NCBI GenBank assembly: GCA_964606085.1
Contig: CAZSFD010000003.1
Coordinates: forward strand, 1 to 64,000
Reading direction: 5' to 3'
DNA length: 64,000 bases
Origin: CAIQJJ01 sp964606085
GTDB lineage: Bacteria > Chloroflexota > Anaerolineae > Anaerolineales > UBA4823
A model generated the notes under the pieces. That model saw nothing but the letters and a program-made list of their open reading frames with translations, was not told the DNA's origin and ran no database searches. This document shows, piece by piece, positions 24,314 to 33,209 of this stretch (its first letter is position 1; each line of letters starts with the position of its first letter). Both the position numbers and the translations under genes were made by a program.

Positions 24314-25306
24314 TCAATGGACGCACTCCATCCATAACAAAGTTTGTTGGGCGACAAAGCCGGCTTCGAGCATCACCTGTTCGGCCATCGCGAACGGCAA
24401 GTTGAGGTTGAGTGGGCGATTGCGCGGCGTTGCGCGCCGGGCGCAGGTGAGCAAAGCGAGCAGCCAGGCATTCTGATCAGGGCAGATTTCCAACGCCGGT
24501 AAAGCCAACCACAGGGCATCCGCGTGACCATCGCAAGGGACGTAGCTCAACATGGCGCGCACCTCGCGGCCCGCCTGCGCCACCCAATGCAAAGGATAAA
24601 TCCAATTGAAAAGGCGATAGAGTGTTCCGGTGAACCCAGGATCAAGGGCCTGGCTATCTAAATAGAGATGCCAGCGCAATTCCATTGGATAAACGGTATC
24701 CAGCCATTTTTGCTGCAAGGGCCAATCTTGGGTGCGGCGGGCGCGAATGGTCAAAGCCCCATCGTTGCAGCGTGTTGCCGGCCGTTGAATGGGGGCGGTT
24801 TGTGAAACCCAATAGGTGCGCCGGGCGCGCTCGACGAAGCCCTCGGTTTGATAGATGTGGATGGCGGTGTCGTTATCGGCGCGAACTTGCAGCCAGGTGG
24901 ACCTGGCATGGTGGCGGCTGGCATAATCGAGCGCGGCGCGGGTCAGCGCCCGCCCAATGCCGCGCCCACGCATGGTTGGATGCACAGCGACATTGGCGAT
25001 CAGATAGCAGGATTGGCGCTGGTTGAAGAAGGGGATCACGCTGGCATAGCCTACCAGCCGGCCGGCTTCTTCCCACACGTAGCCAAGCCGCGGCAAATAA
25101 GCCGGCTCAAAGGGCAAAACCCAGTCCATGAAAACATTGCGGTAGGCCGATTCGTGCAGGCGGTTCAGGTAGCTGCGGCCATCGGGGTCGAGCGTGTCAG
25201 CAAAACACAATTCCACCAGGTCTGTAGCCGCTTTCGCATCCCGCCCAGCATTGAAAGGACGCAACTGAGTTACAGCGCAGTTCAACGAAGTTGCCACAAC
25301 AGACAT
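24314..25306 (-). CDS. GNAT-family N-acetyltransferase
   Basis: 330 residues. The GNAT core lies in the first half: VGYASVIPFFNQ, then LIANVAVHPTMRGRGIGRALTRAALDYA (acetyl-CoA loop, RGRGIGRA) and WLQVRADNDTAIHIYQTEGFVERARRTYW (motif B). The second half (residues 190-330) is another alpha-beta region that could be a degenerate second GNAT repeat (LRWHLYLDSQ, AMLSYVPCDGHADALWL). Substrate is unknown. TAAAAT (complement of 25313-25318) is 6 bases before the ATG, giving a leaderless-type start with a TTGTCC -35 candidate. Confidence 0.85.
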   Translation of the reverse strand: MSVVATSLNCAVTQLRPFNAGRDAKAATDLVELCFADTLDPDGRSYLNRLHESAYRNVFMDWVLPFEPAYLPRLGYVWEEAGRLVGYASVIPFFNQRQSCYLIANVAVHPTMRGRGIGRALTRAALDYASRHHARSTWLQVRADNDTAIHIYQTEGFVERARRTYWVSQTAPIQRPATRCNDGALTIRARRTQDWPLQQKWLDTVYPMELRWHLYLDSQALDPGFTGTLYRLFNWIYPLHWVAQAGREVRAMLSYVPCDGHADALWLALPALEICPDQNAWLLALLTCARRATPRNRPLNLNLPFAMAEQVMLEAGFVAQQTLLWMECVH

Positions 25307-25430
25307 GACTCGATTTTACCACCCCCATTTGCCAGGACAATAGTGCTGGAGGTACGTTTTTTCCAGGCAATTTGTCTGATTCAAATAGAACGCTAACGTT
25401 CGCGACAGACTGGATCAGGGGCCTGAATGT

Positions 25431-25436
25431 TATAAT
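25431..25436 (+). promoter_or_regulatory. -10 element of the clpC promoter
   Basis: TATAAT at 25431-25436, followed by a leader of about 28 bases with AAAGGA before the ATG at 25471. The -35 region is weak. No CIRCE or CtsR-type heptanucleotide repeat was seen upstream. Confidence 0.4.
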
Positions 25437-25470
25437 CCGAAAAAGCACCGACCCAAAAAGGACATTCGCT

Positions 25471-27954
25471 ATGATGCGTTTTGACCGCTTTACCGAGCGC
25501 GCCCAAGAAGCCGCCCAACGGGCCGCCGAGATCATTCAACGCTACGGCCACAACCAGATTGACACCGAACACATCTTGCTGGCGCTGATCGAACAGCCCG
25601 AAGGCGTGATCCCGCAGGTTTTGAAGCAACTGAAGGTCGAAGTCAACGCCCTGGTTGAACGGCTGGACTATATCCTGCGCACCAGCCCCAAAGCCAACAT
25701 CTTCGGCGGCGGCGCCGGGCAAATTTTCATCACCCCGCGGGTCAAACGGATCATAGACCTGGCCAACGAAGAAGCCAACCGCCTGAAAGATGAATACATT
25801 TCCACCGAACACATCTTCCTGGCGATTTTGAACGAACGTTCCACGCCGGCCGCGCGCCTGCTCGAAGGGGCTGGCGTCACCCGCGAACGCGTCCTCGAAG
25901 CCGTGCAGCAAACGCGAGGCGGGCAACGTGTTACAGACCCACAGGCCGAGCAGCGCTATCGCACGCTTGAAAAATTCTCGCGCGACCTCACCCTGGCGGC
26001 CCGCGAAGGCAAACTCGACCCCGTGATCGGGCGTGACGCCGAGATTTTGCGCGTGATCCAAATTCTCTCGCGGCGCACCAAAAACAACCCGGTGCTGATC
26101 GGCGAGGCGGGCGTGGGCAAAACGGCCATTGTCGAGGGCCTGGCGCAACAGATCGCCGCCAACGATGTGCCAGAAATCCTTTCGGGTAAGCATGTGGTGG
26201 CGCTTGACCTGGGGGCGATGATCGCCGGTTCGCGCTTCCGCGGCGATTTTGAAGAACGCCTGAAGGCCACTATCGAGGAGATCAAGCGCGCCGAAGGCGA
26301 CTTTATCTTGTTCATTGACGAATTGCACACCGTGGTCGGCGCTGGCGCAGCCCAGGGCGCCATGGATGCCTCGAATATGCTCAAACCAGCCCTGGCACGC
26401 GGCGAATTGCAGTGCGTGGGCGCCACCACACTCGATGAATATCACAAATACATCGAAAAAGATTCCGCCCTCGAACGCCGCTTTGCCCCTGTGTTCGTCG
26501 AAGAACCCGCCGTCGAAGATACCATCGAGATGCTCAAGGGCTTGCGCGACCGCTACGAGGCCCATCATAAGGTGCGCTTCTCCGATGAGTCGCTGGTGGC
26601 CGCGGCGCGGCTGTCCTCCCGCTACGTCACCGACCGCCGCCTGCCCGATAAGGCCATAGACCTGATGGACGAAGCCGCCGCCAAATTGCGTGTGGCGCTC
26701 TTCTCGCTGCCGCCCGAACTCAAGGCCCTCAAAACCGACCTGGATCGCCTGCAAGCTGAGGAAGACCAGGCCTCTACGGAGCGCGATTACCAGCGCGCCG
26801 CCGAGATCAAGGTGGAACGCCTGCGCCTGGATGGGCAATTCAAAGAGCAGCGCGACCGCTGGGAAGCCGAACAGCACCTCACCGATATGGTCAACGTGCG
26901 CGATATTGCCGAGGTGGTGGCGCAATGGACGGGCATCCCGGTTGCGCAGATGATGGAAACGGAGGCCGAAAAGCTGCTGCAAATGGAAGCGCGCCTGCAC
27001 GAGCGCATCATCGGCCAGGATGAGGCCATCAAGGCGATTTCTGACGCCATCCGCCGGGCGCGTGCGGGCCTGAAAGACCCGCGCCGTCCGATTGGCTCGT
27101 TCATTCTCATCGGCCCTTCGGGCGTAGGCAAGACTGAGTTGGCCAAGGCCCTGGCCGAGTTTATGTTCGATGACGAAGAAGCCCTGGTGCGCATTGACAT
27201 GAGCGAATATCGCGAGCAGCACACCGTCTCGCGGCTGTTTGGCGCACCGCCCGGTTACATCGGTTACGAGGAGGGCGGCCAATTGACCGAGGCCGTGCGC
27301 CGCCGTCCTTACCGGGTGATCCTCTTCGACGAGATCGAAAAGGCCCACCCCGAAGTGTGGAATGCCCTGCTGCAAATTCTCGATGATGGCCGCCTGACCG
27401 ATGGGCAAGGCAACCTGGTGGATTTTCGCAACACGGTCTTGATCATGACCAGCAATTTAGGCACCGAATATGTGCGCTCGTCTGGTTCGTTGGGATTCCT
27501 CGATAACGCCTCGAACCGCGAAGAACGCGCCGCGCACGAGAAGATCGAAAAGGCGCTCAAAAGCACCTTCCGCCCCGAATTTCTCAACCGAATTGACGAA
27601 ATCATCACGTTCTCGCCCCTTTCGCTGGAGCAAATGACCCAAATTGTGGATTTACAAATGAAAGAAGTCAGCGAGCGTATGAGCGAACACAACCTGACCG
27701 TCGAATTGACCTCTGCCGCGCGCGATTGGCTGGCAAAAGTTGGCTACGACCCGGCTTTTGGCGCTCGCCCACTCAAACGCGCCCTGCAGAAATATGTCGA
27801 AGGTCCACTTTCGATCAGCCTGCTCAGCGGTCAATTTGCACAGGGCGATCATATTTTGGTGGATACCGATGGCCCGGAGAATAAATTGGTCTTCCGCAAG
27901 CAAGTTGCGCAGCCCCAGGCCAGCATGGCGGTTGAGCAACCCGTCGTTGGCTAA
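25471..27954 (+). CDS. clpC: ATP-dependent Clp protease ATP-binding subunit, ClpC type
   Basis: 827 residues from the ATG after AAAGGA. Clp_N repeats span residues 1-150. The first AAA+ module has Walker A GEAGVGKTAIV near 211 and Walker B FILFIDELHT. A short UVR-like coiled coil follows (ERDYQRAAEIKVERL), much shorter than the M-domain of ClpB. The second AAA+ module has GPSGVGKTELAKAL near 548, RVILFDEIEKAHPEVW and the arginine finger FRPEFLNRIDEI. GSLGF near residue 672 fits the ClpP-docking loop, which supports ClpC over ClpB. It unfolds proteins for ClpP, which is not in this window. A very stable terminator follows. Confidence 0.93.
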   Translation: MMRFDRFTERAQEAAQRAAEIIQRYGHNQIDTEHILLALIEQPEGVIPQVLKQLKVEVNALVERLDYILRTSPKANIFGGGAGQIFITPRVKRIIDLANEEANRLKDEYISTEHIFLAILNERSTPAARLLEGAGVTRERVLEAVQQTRGGQRVTDPQAEQRYRTLEKFSRDLTLAAREGKLDPVIGRDAEILRVIQILSRRTKNNPVLIGEAGVGKTAIVEGLAQQIAANDVPEILSGKHVVALDLGAMIAGSRFRGDFEERLKATIEEIKRAEGDFILFIDELHTVVGAGAAQGAMDASNMLKPALARGELQCVGATTLDEYHKYIEKDSALERRFAPVFVEEPAVEDTIEMLKGLRDRYEAHHKVRFSDESLVAAARLSSRYVTDRRLPDKAIDLMDEAAAKLRVALFSLPPELKALKTDLDRLQAEEDQASTERDYQRAAEIKVERLRLDGQFKEQRDRWEAEQHLTDMVNVRDIAEVVAQWTGIPVAQMMETEAEKLLQMEARLHERIIGQDEAIKAISDAIRRARAGLKDPRRPIGSFILIGPSGVGKTELAKALAEFMFDDEEALVRIDMSEYREQHTVSRLFGAPPGYIGYEEGGQLTEAVRRRPYRVILFDEIEKAHPEVWNALLQILDDGRLTDGQGNLVDFRNTVLIMTSNLGTEYVRSSGSLGFLDNASNREERAAHEKIEKALKSTFRPEFLNRIDEIITFSPLSLEQMTQIVDLQMKEVSERMSEHNLTVELTSAARDWLAKVGYDPAFGARPLKRALQKYVEGPLSISLLSGQFAQGDHILVDTDGPENKLVFRKQVAQPQASMAVEQPVVG

Positions 27955-27965
27955 GATTTTCGTTG

Positions 27966-28013
27966 GGATAAACAACAAGGCCGAGGATTGCTCCTCGGCC
28001 TTGTTGTTTATCC
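27966..28013 (+). terminator. Terminator of clpC (21-bp perfect stem)
   Basis: Arms 27966-27986 and 27993-28013 are fully complementary with a 6-base loop. The 3' arm contains the U-rich TTGTTGTTT. Starts 11 bases after the clpC stop codon. Confidence 0.85.
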
Positions 28014-28127
28014 ACCTTCGATCTGGGCCGCATTAAGATAATCATCCCTGTCCAGCGGGAGTTTTGTCTTGTGAGGGGTGACATTCGCCACTGGAAGAAT
28101 TTGGCTGGCGCGGCTAAAGTTGATAAC

Positions 28128-28619
28128 ATGCAAGTACAGGGCAGCCTTTCACCAGATTCCTTCAACAACATCCATTTTTTCAGCGGCTTATCGCCAGATG
28201 AACTGGATTTATTGCGCGCGCTGTTTGTGGCGTGCGAGGTGCGCGAAGGTGATTTGTTGTTTGCACAGGGAAAGCCTGCCGAACACTTGTTCATTGTGGT
28301 AAAGGGCGCGGTGGATGTGCGCTATAAACCAGAGGATGGGCCGCCGTTGACCGTGGCGCATGTGGAAGATGGCGGCATTGTCGGCTGGTCGGCGGCATTG
28401 GGCAGCGAAATGTATACATCGGGGGCCGTAGCTGTCGCAGCTACCACCTTGCTGCGGGTGCATGGCAGAGACTTGCGTAATCTCTGTGGGCGGTATCCTG
28501 GCACCGGGGCGCTCCTGCTGGATCGCCTGGCGGCGGTGATTGCCGAACGCTTACGCAACACCCATCCCCAGGTCAAAGCCATGTTAGAATCAGCTTTGGG
28601 ACTGGTCCATGTGCAATGA
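28128..28619 (+). CDS. Cyclic-nucleotide-binding (CRP-like sensor) domain protein without DNA-binding domain
   Basis: 163 residues from the ATG at 28128; a GTG at 28071 would add 19 residues. The cNMP-binding beta-roll is visible: FFSGLSPDELDLLRALF, GDLLFAQGKPAEHLFIVVKGAVDVRY, EDGGIVGWSAALG, then a long helix to the end. The phosphate-binding cassette is atypical (GWSAALGSEMYTSGAVAVA) and lacks the usual GELAL...RxA order. No helix-turn-helix follows, so it is a stand-alone sensor. TAAAGT at 28115-28120 lies 7 bases before the ATG. Encoded 48 bases before the NifU-like gene. Confidence 0.82.
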   Translation: MQVQGSLSPDSFNNIHFFSGLSPDELDLLRALFVACEVREGDLLFAQGKPAEHLFIVVKGAVDVRYKPEDGPPLTVAHVEDGGIVGWSAALGSEMYTSGAVAVAATTLLRVHGRDLRNLCGRYPGTGALLLDRLAAVIAERLRNTHPQVKAMLESALGLVHVQ

Positions 28620-28667
28620 AGCATCTGAGAACCGGTAAAGCTTAATGGCTGCATAAGGAGTGATGTC

Positions 28668-28931
28668 ATGGTTATTGCTACCCCCTCACCAGATTTGAAA
28701 GCGGAACGCATTCAGGCGTTGATTGATAATTTGAGCGCTTATATCGAACAATATCATGGCGGCTCGGTGGAACTGGTTGATTTCGACGGTCAGACAGCCA
28801 AAGTGCGCCTGGGCGGGGCCTGCCTGGGCTGCCCGCTGTCGCCCGTTACCCTGCATGGCTGGGTGGAAGGCACGCTCAAGCAATTCTTTCCTGAAGTTGT
28901 GGTCGAGGCCGTACCACCGGAAGGCGCATAA
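28668..28931 (+). CDS. NifU-like Fe-S scaffold domain protein
   Basis: 87 residues. After a short N-terminal tail comes a NifU C-terminal-type domain: RIQALIDNLSAYIEQYHGG, VELVDFDGQTAKVRLGGACLGCPLS, TLHGWVEGTLKQFFPEVVVEAV. The CLGCP motif supplies the CxxC cysteines that hold a transient Fe-S cluster for transfer to apoproteins. Size is that of the stand-alone NfuA/NifU-C class. AAGGAG before ATG sets the start. A strong terminator overlaps its stop codon. Confidence 0.92.
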   Translation: MVIATPSPDLKAERIQALIDNLSAYIEQYHGGSVELVDFDGQTAKVRLGGACLGCPLSPVTLHGWVEGTLKQFFPEVVVEAVPPEGA

Positions 28932-28968
28932 AAAAGCGGGCGGTTACCCATGAACCGCCCGCTTTTTT
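28930..28968. terminator. Bidirectional terminator between nifU-like and epimerase genes
   Basis: Arms 28930-28945 (A6 then GCGGGCGGTT) and 28953-28968 (AACCGCCCGC then T6), 7-base loop. U-runs exist in both directions, and it overlaps the stop codons of both convergent genes. Confidence 0.9.
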
Positions 28969-29920
28969 ATGCGCTTGTTTTCTCCCACCAGGCTGTGGCC
29001 CAGGCCACAGCTTTGTGGATGCCCTCTCGCAGAGGGGTTTGGGGGGTGTAGCCAAGCAAGGCACGCGCTTTGCCAATGTTGGCAACATAATGGGTTACTT
29101 CGCCCACGCGGGCCGGTTTGAAGCGCAGTTTGGGGGGCACTCCCAGCGCCTCGCCGATGAACCCGGCCATGGCGGCCAGTGAGTTGCCCTGGCCGTAAGC
29201 CAGGTTGATCGTCTGGTTGGCCTGCTGCCCGTCAGCCAGCAGCCGAATACCGCCAATAATGCCATCCACGCAATCATCTACATAGGTAAAATCCAGCACT
29301 TTTTCCTTGCCGAAGATGGTGATCGGTTCACCGTTCTTGATTTTGCGCATAAACAGGGGGATGACGCGTTCCATGCGTTCGATGTCAATGTCGTATCGTC
29401 CATACACATTGCTAAACCGGAAGACAAGATAGCGCAGGTTATAGCACTGCGCATAGGAATAGATCAGCGCCTCACCGGCGATCTTGCTGGCTGAATAGGG
29501 GCTTTCGGTAAAGGCGAAATCGGCGTGTGATTCTTCGGTGATGTAGCGGTGAATGTCGCCATAGACCTCGCGTGAACTGCTAAAGATGATCGGCAGGTTG
29601 TTCTGGCGGCAAAATTCCAACACGTTGAAGGTGATGGTGATGTTGTCGAGGGCGCGGCGTGGCTCTTGCACCAGTTCGTGTACTTTGGCGTTGGCCGCCA
29701 GGTGAACGACGACATCGAGATCAGGAGGATATTCGGCGGAGCCGATGCCGCGCAGAAAGCTGTGCTGCGGGGTACTCAAATCTTGCAGTAAGGTGGGAAT
29801 TTGATCGGTCCAGGTGTTGGGGCGTTTATCTACGCCGAAAACGAAATGCCCTTGCTGCTGTAAGGTCAGGCCCAGGTTAGTGCCAATTTGTCCGCTGGAA
29901 CCGGTGATGAGGATGCGCAT
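28967..29920 (-). CDS. NAD-dependent epimerase/dehydratase (SDR, nucleotide-sugar type)
   Basis: 317 residues. N-terminal Rossmann motif ILITGSSGQIG, D-rich cofactor stretch (FGVDKRPN), VVHLAANAKV, catalytic FSSSREVYG and YSASK (Tyr and Lys of the extended SDR active site), and the sugar-binding region FRFSNVYGRYD ... TYVDDCVDGI. Closest in pattern to UDP-glucose 4-epimerase-like enzymes. The exact nucleotide sugar is not deducible. Cytosolic. It lies downstream of the FHA gene on the same strand but is separated by a terminator at 29948-29985. Confidence 0.92.
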   Translation of the reverse strand: MRILITGSSGQIGTNLGLTLQQQGHFVFGVDKRPNTWTDQIPTLLQDLSTPQHSFLRGIGSAEYPPDLDVVVHLAANAKVHELVQEPRRALDNITITFNVLEFCRQNNLPIIFSSSREVYGDIHRYITEESHADFAFTESPYSASKIAGEALIYSYAQCYNLRYLVFRFSNVYGRYDIDIERMERVIPLFMRKIKNGEPITIFGKEKVLDFTYVDDCVDGIIGGIRLLADGQQANQTINLAYGQGNSLAAMAGFIGEALGVPPKLRFKPARVGEVTHYVANIGKARALLGYTPQTPLREGIHKAVAWATAWWEKTSA

Positions 29921-29947
29921 AGGTTGTCTCTCTGCAAGCCTGCTTTA

Positions 29948-29985
29948 GAAAAAGACAGGGAGAACGCTAATCAGCATTCTCCCTG
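29948..29985 (-). terminator. Terminator of the FHA gene
   Basis: CAGGGAGAA (29956-29964) pairs with TTCTCCCTG (29977-29985). The inner bases GCT/AGC can extend the stem. On the minus strand it is followed by a U-rich tail (complement of 29948-29955). Confidence 0.7.
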
Positions 29986-30006
29986 CGAAAAAACGAAACG
30001 ACGAGT

Positions 30007-30708
30007 TCAGGGGCAGTAATACTGCGAGCCAAGCGCCTCGAGGAGGCCGTTGGTGATGCCCTTGAAGGGCCCGGCGCAAATGATGGCTTCGAGCATACCG
30101 GGTTGTAAAACCATAATAATCGCCACGATGGCTACAATCAGGCATAATAAAACGATCAGGCAGCCGCAGCCGGCAAAACCCCACTTGCGACAGTTGCCGT
30201 TGGCAGCCGCGGCCGGGGCTTCGGGGGTGTAGCTGGGCGCGGCGCTGAGATTGGGCGGTGGGGTATAGGCCGGGGTGGGCGGCGGGCCATACGATTCGAC
30301 CGGTGGAGCGCTGAAAGCCGATGCGCCGGCATCGGGGAGGTCTTGAAAGGGGGGGATGTTTGCGTTGACGCCAGGACTGGCGACCGTGGCGTTGATGTCG
30401 AAACCGATGGCTTCGTAGGCCAACCCGACATTTTCGCCCAGCATCATTGCGTCGCCTGAAACCAGTGCGTGTGGCCCCATCAGGCGTTGACCGTTGACAA
30501 AGCATCCGTTCGTAGAGCCGAGGTCTTCAATCACATAACCGCCGCCTTGCAAGACCAGGCGGCAGTGTTTGCGCGAGATTTCGGCGTCGCTGATGACAAT
30601 ATCGTTGTTGATGTCGCGGCCGATGAAAATTTCGTTTTTGTCGAGCGGGTAACTTTTGCCGGGTGTAGGGCCCGATTGCATCACCAGTTGATAGTTGGCG
30701 GGAGCCAT
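30007..30708 (-). CDS. FHA-domain membrane protein
   Basis: 233 residues. An FHA phosphothreonine-binding domain occupies about 10-100: YPLDKNEIFIGRDINNDIVI, SRKHCRL and DLGSTNGCFVNGQRL. A low-complexity Pro/Ala/Ser linker follows (about 110-185), then a Cys/Gly-containing membrane helix (GCLIVLLCLIVAIVAIIMVL) and a short tail outside. Topology suggests a cytosolic FHA domain tethered to the membrane that recruits Thr-phosphorylated partners from Ser/Thr-kinase signalling. AGGAGG lies 5 bases upstream of ATG, and a near-consensus promoter precedes it. Confidence 0.9.
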   Translation of the reverse strand: MAPANYQLVMQSGPTPGKSYPLDKNEIFIGRDINNDIVISDAEISRKHCRLVLQGGGYVIEDLGSTNGCFVNGQRLMGPHALVSGDAMMLGENVGLAYEAIGFDINATVASPGVNANIPPFQDLPDAGASAFSAPPVESYGPPPTPAYTPPPNLSAAPSYTPEAPAAAANGNCRKWGFAGCGCLIVLLCLIVAIVAIIMVLQPGMLEAIICAGPFKGITNGLLEALGSQYYCP

Positions 30709-30750
30709 GATGACCTCCTGAAAGACGGTTTGCGAGTGACGACAAAATCT

Positions 30751-30779
30751 AGTGTAATATCATTCGGGCCGAAAGTCAA
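30751..30779 (-). promoter_or_regulatory. Promoter of the FHA gene
   Basis: On the minus strand TTGACT (complement of 30774-30779), 17-base spacer, TACACT (complement of 30751-30756). It has the same -10 hexamer as the metG leader promoter. The leader of about 36 bases carries the AGGAGG site. Confidence 0.65.
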
Positions 30780-30788
30780 ACGAAAAAA

Positions 30789-32423
30789 TTAGTAAATTTG
30801 GGCCATCCAGAAGTTGATCACCTGCACCAAGACCTGGGCCAGCAAAATCTTGAAGATCAACGCCACCGGGTAGACGCTGGCATACGAGATGGCTGGCAAA
30901 TCGGTCTCAGTTTGGGCGTTGGCAGCCCCCAGTCCGGGCGGATTGGTCATACAGGCGCACAGGGCGCCCATGGTTGCCAGCAGGTTCATGCGGTAAAAGC
31001 CGTGCATCACCAGGATGCCTGCCGCGACGGAGAGTGTGCTGATCAGCGCGCCGCCGATCAGCAGACCTGGCCCTTGCTGCTGTAAAATCTCGACGAAACG
31101 TGAACCAGCGTTGACACCCGCCCCGGCCAGGAACAACATCAGGCCCAACTCGCGTGAAAGGTTGCGCGCCGCCGCCGGGGCATAGAAGCGCAGCGGCCCG
31201 ATGCGCCCAAAGTGACCGATCAGCAGGCTGACGATGAACGCGCCACCGGCCATGCCCAGTTTGACGCTCATGCCGCTGCCGAGAGGCAGTGGGATCAACC
31301 CGACGAACACGCCCAGCAGTAACCCCGCCAAAAACGGCACCATGTTGGTCTCATCGGCTTTGTGCGCGCCGCGTTGGGCCAATTGGGCGAAGGCTTCGGC
31401 GGCCTCACGGTTGCCGACCACGCGGATGGTATCGCCCATTTCGAGGGTGGCGTTGCCGGTGGGGGTCAGCTCCAACCCCTGGCGGCGGATGCGCGTGATC
31501 ACCACCATATATTGTTCCCACACTTTCATCGAAGCGAGCGTCTGGCCGCAGATGCTTTCTTCAGTGATTTCGACATCCAGGCTGATGACGTGGGTGTTGT
31601 CGTCCATGTTTTCGTGGACTTCTTCGCCGAGCAGGAATTGCATCTTTTCCTGCTCGGCGGGAGTGCCGACGACCATCACGATGTCGCCCATTTGCAGGAT
31701 GATTTCGGTGCTGACGGCGAAGACTTGCTGGCCGCGCTTGACGCGCGAGATGTTGGCCTGGCTCATACGGTGCGGGTTGATCTCAAAGACGGTTTTGCCA
31801 GCGCAGTTGGGGTTGGTGATACGATATTGCCGCGCCACCATGCCGGGTGCTTCGGCCTGTTTTTCTTGCAGCCAATCACTCTCGGCCTGGCGCAGGTTGC
31901 GGCGCAGCAGGCGCGGCAGAAATTGGATCAGCAGCACCACGCCGATCATGCTGTAAGGGTAAGCGATGCCATAGCCAACCGAGGCCGATGCGCTCATGCC
32001 GGGGGTGAGGCGTTCGATCACATCAATGGCAGCCGCCAGGGCGGGCGTGCAGGTCATCGCCCCGGCGTAGAGGCCGGCGGCCAGGGCGTGATTGAGGCCC
32101 AGGGCGTAGGCGATAATGACTGTGACCAGGGCGCCTGTGATCACGGTAACCAGCGCGATGATCACGAACTGTAACCCCCGCCGCCGAAACGTGCGGAAGA
32201 AGCGCGGCCCTGCCGAAAGCCCCACGGCATAGACAAATAACAGCAGGCCCAACTCCATCACCGCGTGCGGCACCTCGAAGCCGAAATGCCCGAAGACCAG
32301 CGCCACGAACAACACACCCGCCGCGCCCAGGGAGACACCCTTGACCGACCAGCGCCCGATCCACGAACCGAGGGCGAGGATGGCAAATAAAACCAACATA
32401 GGCTCAGCGCTGAGATTTCCCAT
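30789..32423 (-). CDS. Aspartate:alanine-exchanger (AAE) family transporter with two TrkA-C domains
   Basis: 544 residues. Two hydrophobic halves of about five helices each (roughly 1-175 and 375-544) flank a cytosolic middle with two RCK_C/TrkA_C repeats (about 205-285 and 290-370; VFEINPHRMSQANISRVKRGQ and LASMKVWEQYMVVITRIRRQG). This matches the YidE/YbjL branch of the AAE family (Asp-Al_Ex). Possible substrates are amino acids or dicarboxylates, with the TrkA-C domains as ligand sensors. TATAAT (complement of 32432-32437) ends 8 bases before the ATG, so the mRNA is probably leaderless. Confidence 0.9.
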   Translation of the reverse strand: MGNLSAEPMLVLFAILALGSWIGRWSVKGVSLGAAGVLFVALVFGHFGFEVPHAVMELGLLLFVYAVGLSAGPRFFRTFRRRGLQFVIIALVTVITGALVTVIIAYALGLNHALAAGLYAGAMTCTPALAAAIDVIERLTPGMSASASVGYGIAYPYSMIGVVLLIQFLPRLLRRNLRQAESDWLQEKQAEAPGMVARQYRITNPNCAGKTVFEINPHRMSQANISRVKRGQQVFAVSTEIILQMGDIVMVVGTPAEQEKMQFLLGEEVHENMDDNTHVISLDVEITEESICGQTLASMKVWEQYMVVITRIRRQGLELTPTGNATLEMGDTIRVVGNREAAEAFAQLAQRGAHKADETNMVPFLAGLLLGVFVGLIPLPLGSGMSVKLGMAGGAFIVSLLIGHFGRIGPLRFYAPAAARNLSRELGLMLFLAGAGVNAGSRFVEILQQQGPGLLIGGALISTLSVAAGILVMHGFYRMNLLATMGALCACMTNPPGLGAANAQTETDLPAISYASVYPVALIFKILLAQVLVQVINFWMAQIY

Positions 32424-32467
32424 ATAGGGCGATTATATCAACGCGGCTTGTTTTTCACATTTGCATC

Positions 32468-32525
32468 TTGACAGGGGCCAAAAATAGCGTAGAATACGAA
32501 CGCTCGTTCGCAAACGAACGTTCGT
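32468..32525 (+). promoter_or_regulatory. Promoter and operator of the TetR gene
   Basis: TTGACA at 32468-32473, 16-base spacer, TAGAAT at 32490-32495. Directly downstream are three alternating half-sites: CGAACG (32497-32502), CGTTCG (32505-32510), CGAACG (32515-32520), ending in the 12-bp palindrome ACGAACGTTCGT (32514-32525). They cover the predicted start of transcription, so a bound TetR dimer pair would block the promoter (autorepression). Confidence 0.75.
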
Positions 32526-32539
32526 TTTCAAGGAGACCC

Positions 32540-33148
32540 ATGACCGACGAAGCCCCGCAATCCAAAGGCGAACGCACCCGTCAGGCCATCGAAGAGGCTG
32601 CCTACCGCCTGTTCCTCGACCAGGGGTACCACGCCACCTCGATGCGCCAGATTGCCGAACGCGCCGGGCTGGCCCTGGGCGGCATCTACAACCATTTCGC
32701 CAGTAAGGACGAAATTTTTCAGGCCATCATCACCGATAAGCATCCCTATACGCAGATTTTGCCGGTGATCGCTGCTGCTCCGGGCGAGACGACCGAAGAA
32801 TTTATCCGTAATGCCGCACACGCCATGGTGAGCGAGTTGGGCCACCAGCCTGATTTTGTCAAACTCATGTTCATCGAAATTGTCGAGTTCAATGGGCGGC
32901 ACTTTCCGGCGGTGTTTCAGATGGTGTTTCCCAATGTTTTGCCGCTGTTGCAGCGGTTTACCTCGCCAGCCAGCGGGGTGCGGCCCATTCCCTTGCCGCT
33001 GCTGGTGCGGGCGTTCATGGGCATGTTCTTCTCGTTTTATATGACCGAATTTTTGATGAGCGACCTGATGCCCCCCGAAATGCGTGAAAATGCCCTGGAT
33101 GGGTTTGTGGATATTTTTCTGCATGGGATATTGGAAGTCGAAGGGTGA
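32540..33148 (+). CDS. TetR/AcrR-family repressor of the ABC export locus
   Basis: 202 residues from the ATG after AAGGAG. N-terminal TetR helix-turn-helix: RQAIEEAAYRLFLDQGYHATSMRQIAERAGLALGG, IYNHFASKDEIF. The C-terminal helical ligand domain is less conserved, as is usual for the family. It lies 61 bases upstream of the ABC-2 permease gene on the same strand and has a three-half-site palindromic operator over its own promoter. It probably senses a compound that the ABC system exports, like CecR/YbiH next to ybhGFSR in enteric bacteria. Confidence 0.92.
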   Translation: MTDEAPQSKGERTRQAIEEAAYRLFLDQGYHATSMRQIAERAGLALGGIYNHFASKDEIFQAIITDKHPYTQILPVIAAAPGETTEEFIRNAAHAMVSELGHQPDFVKLMFIEIVEFNGRHFPAVFQMVFPNVLPLLQRFTSPASGVRPIPLPLLVRAFMGMFFSFYMTEFLMSDLMPPEMRENALDGFVDIFLHGILEVEG

Positions 33149-33209
33149 AGATTACTTCTGCGAGCTTCCACCTCCCCACCTTCAACTCTCAACCTGCAAT
33201 CTGTTTCCT

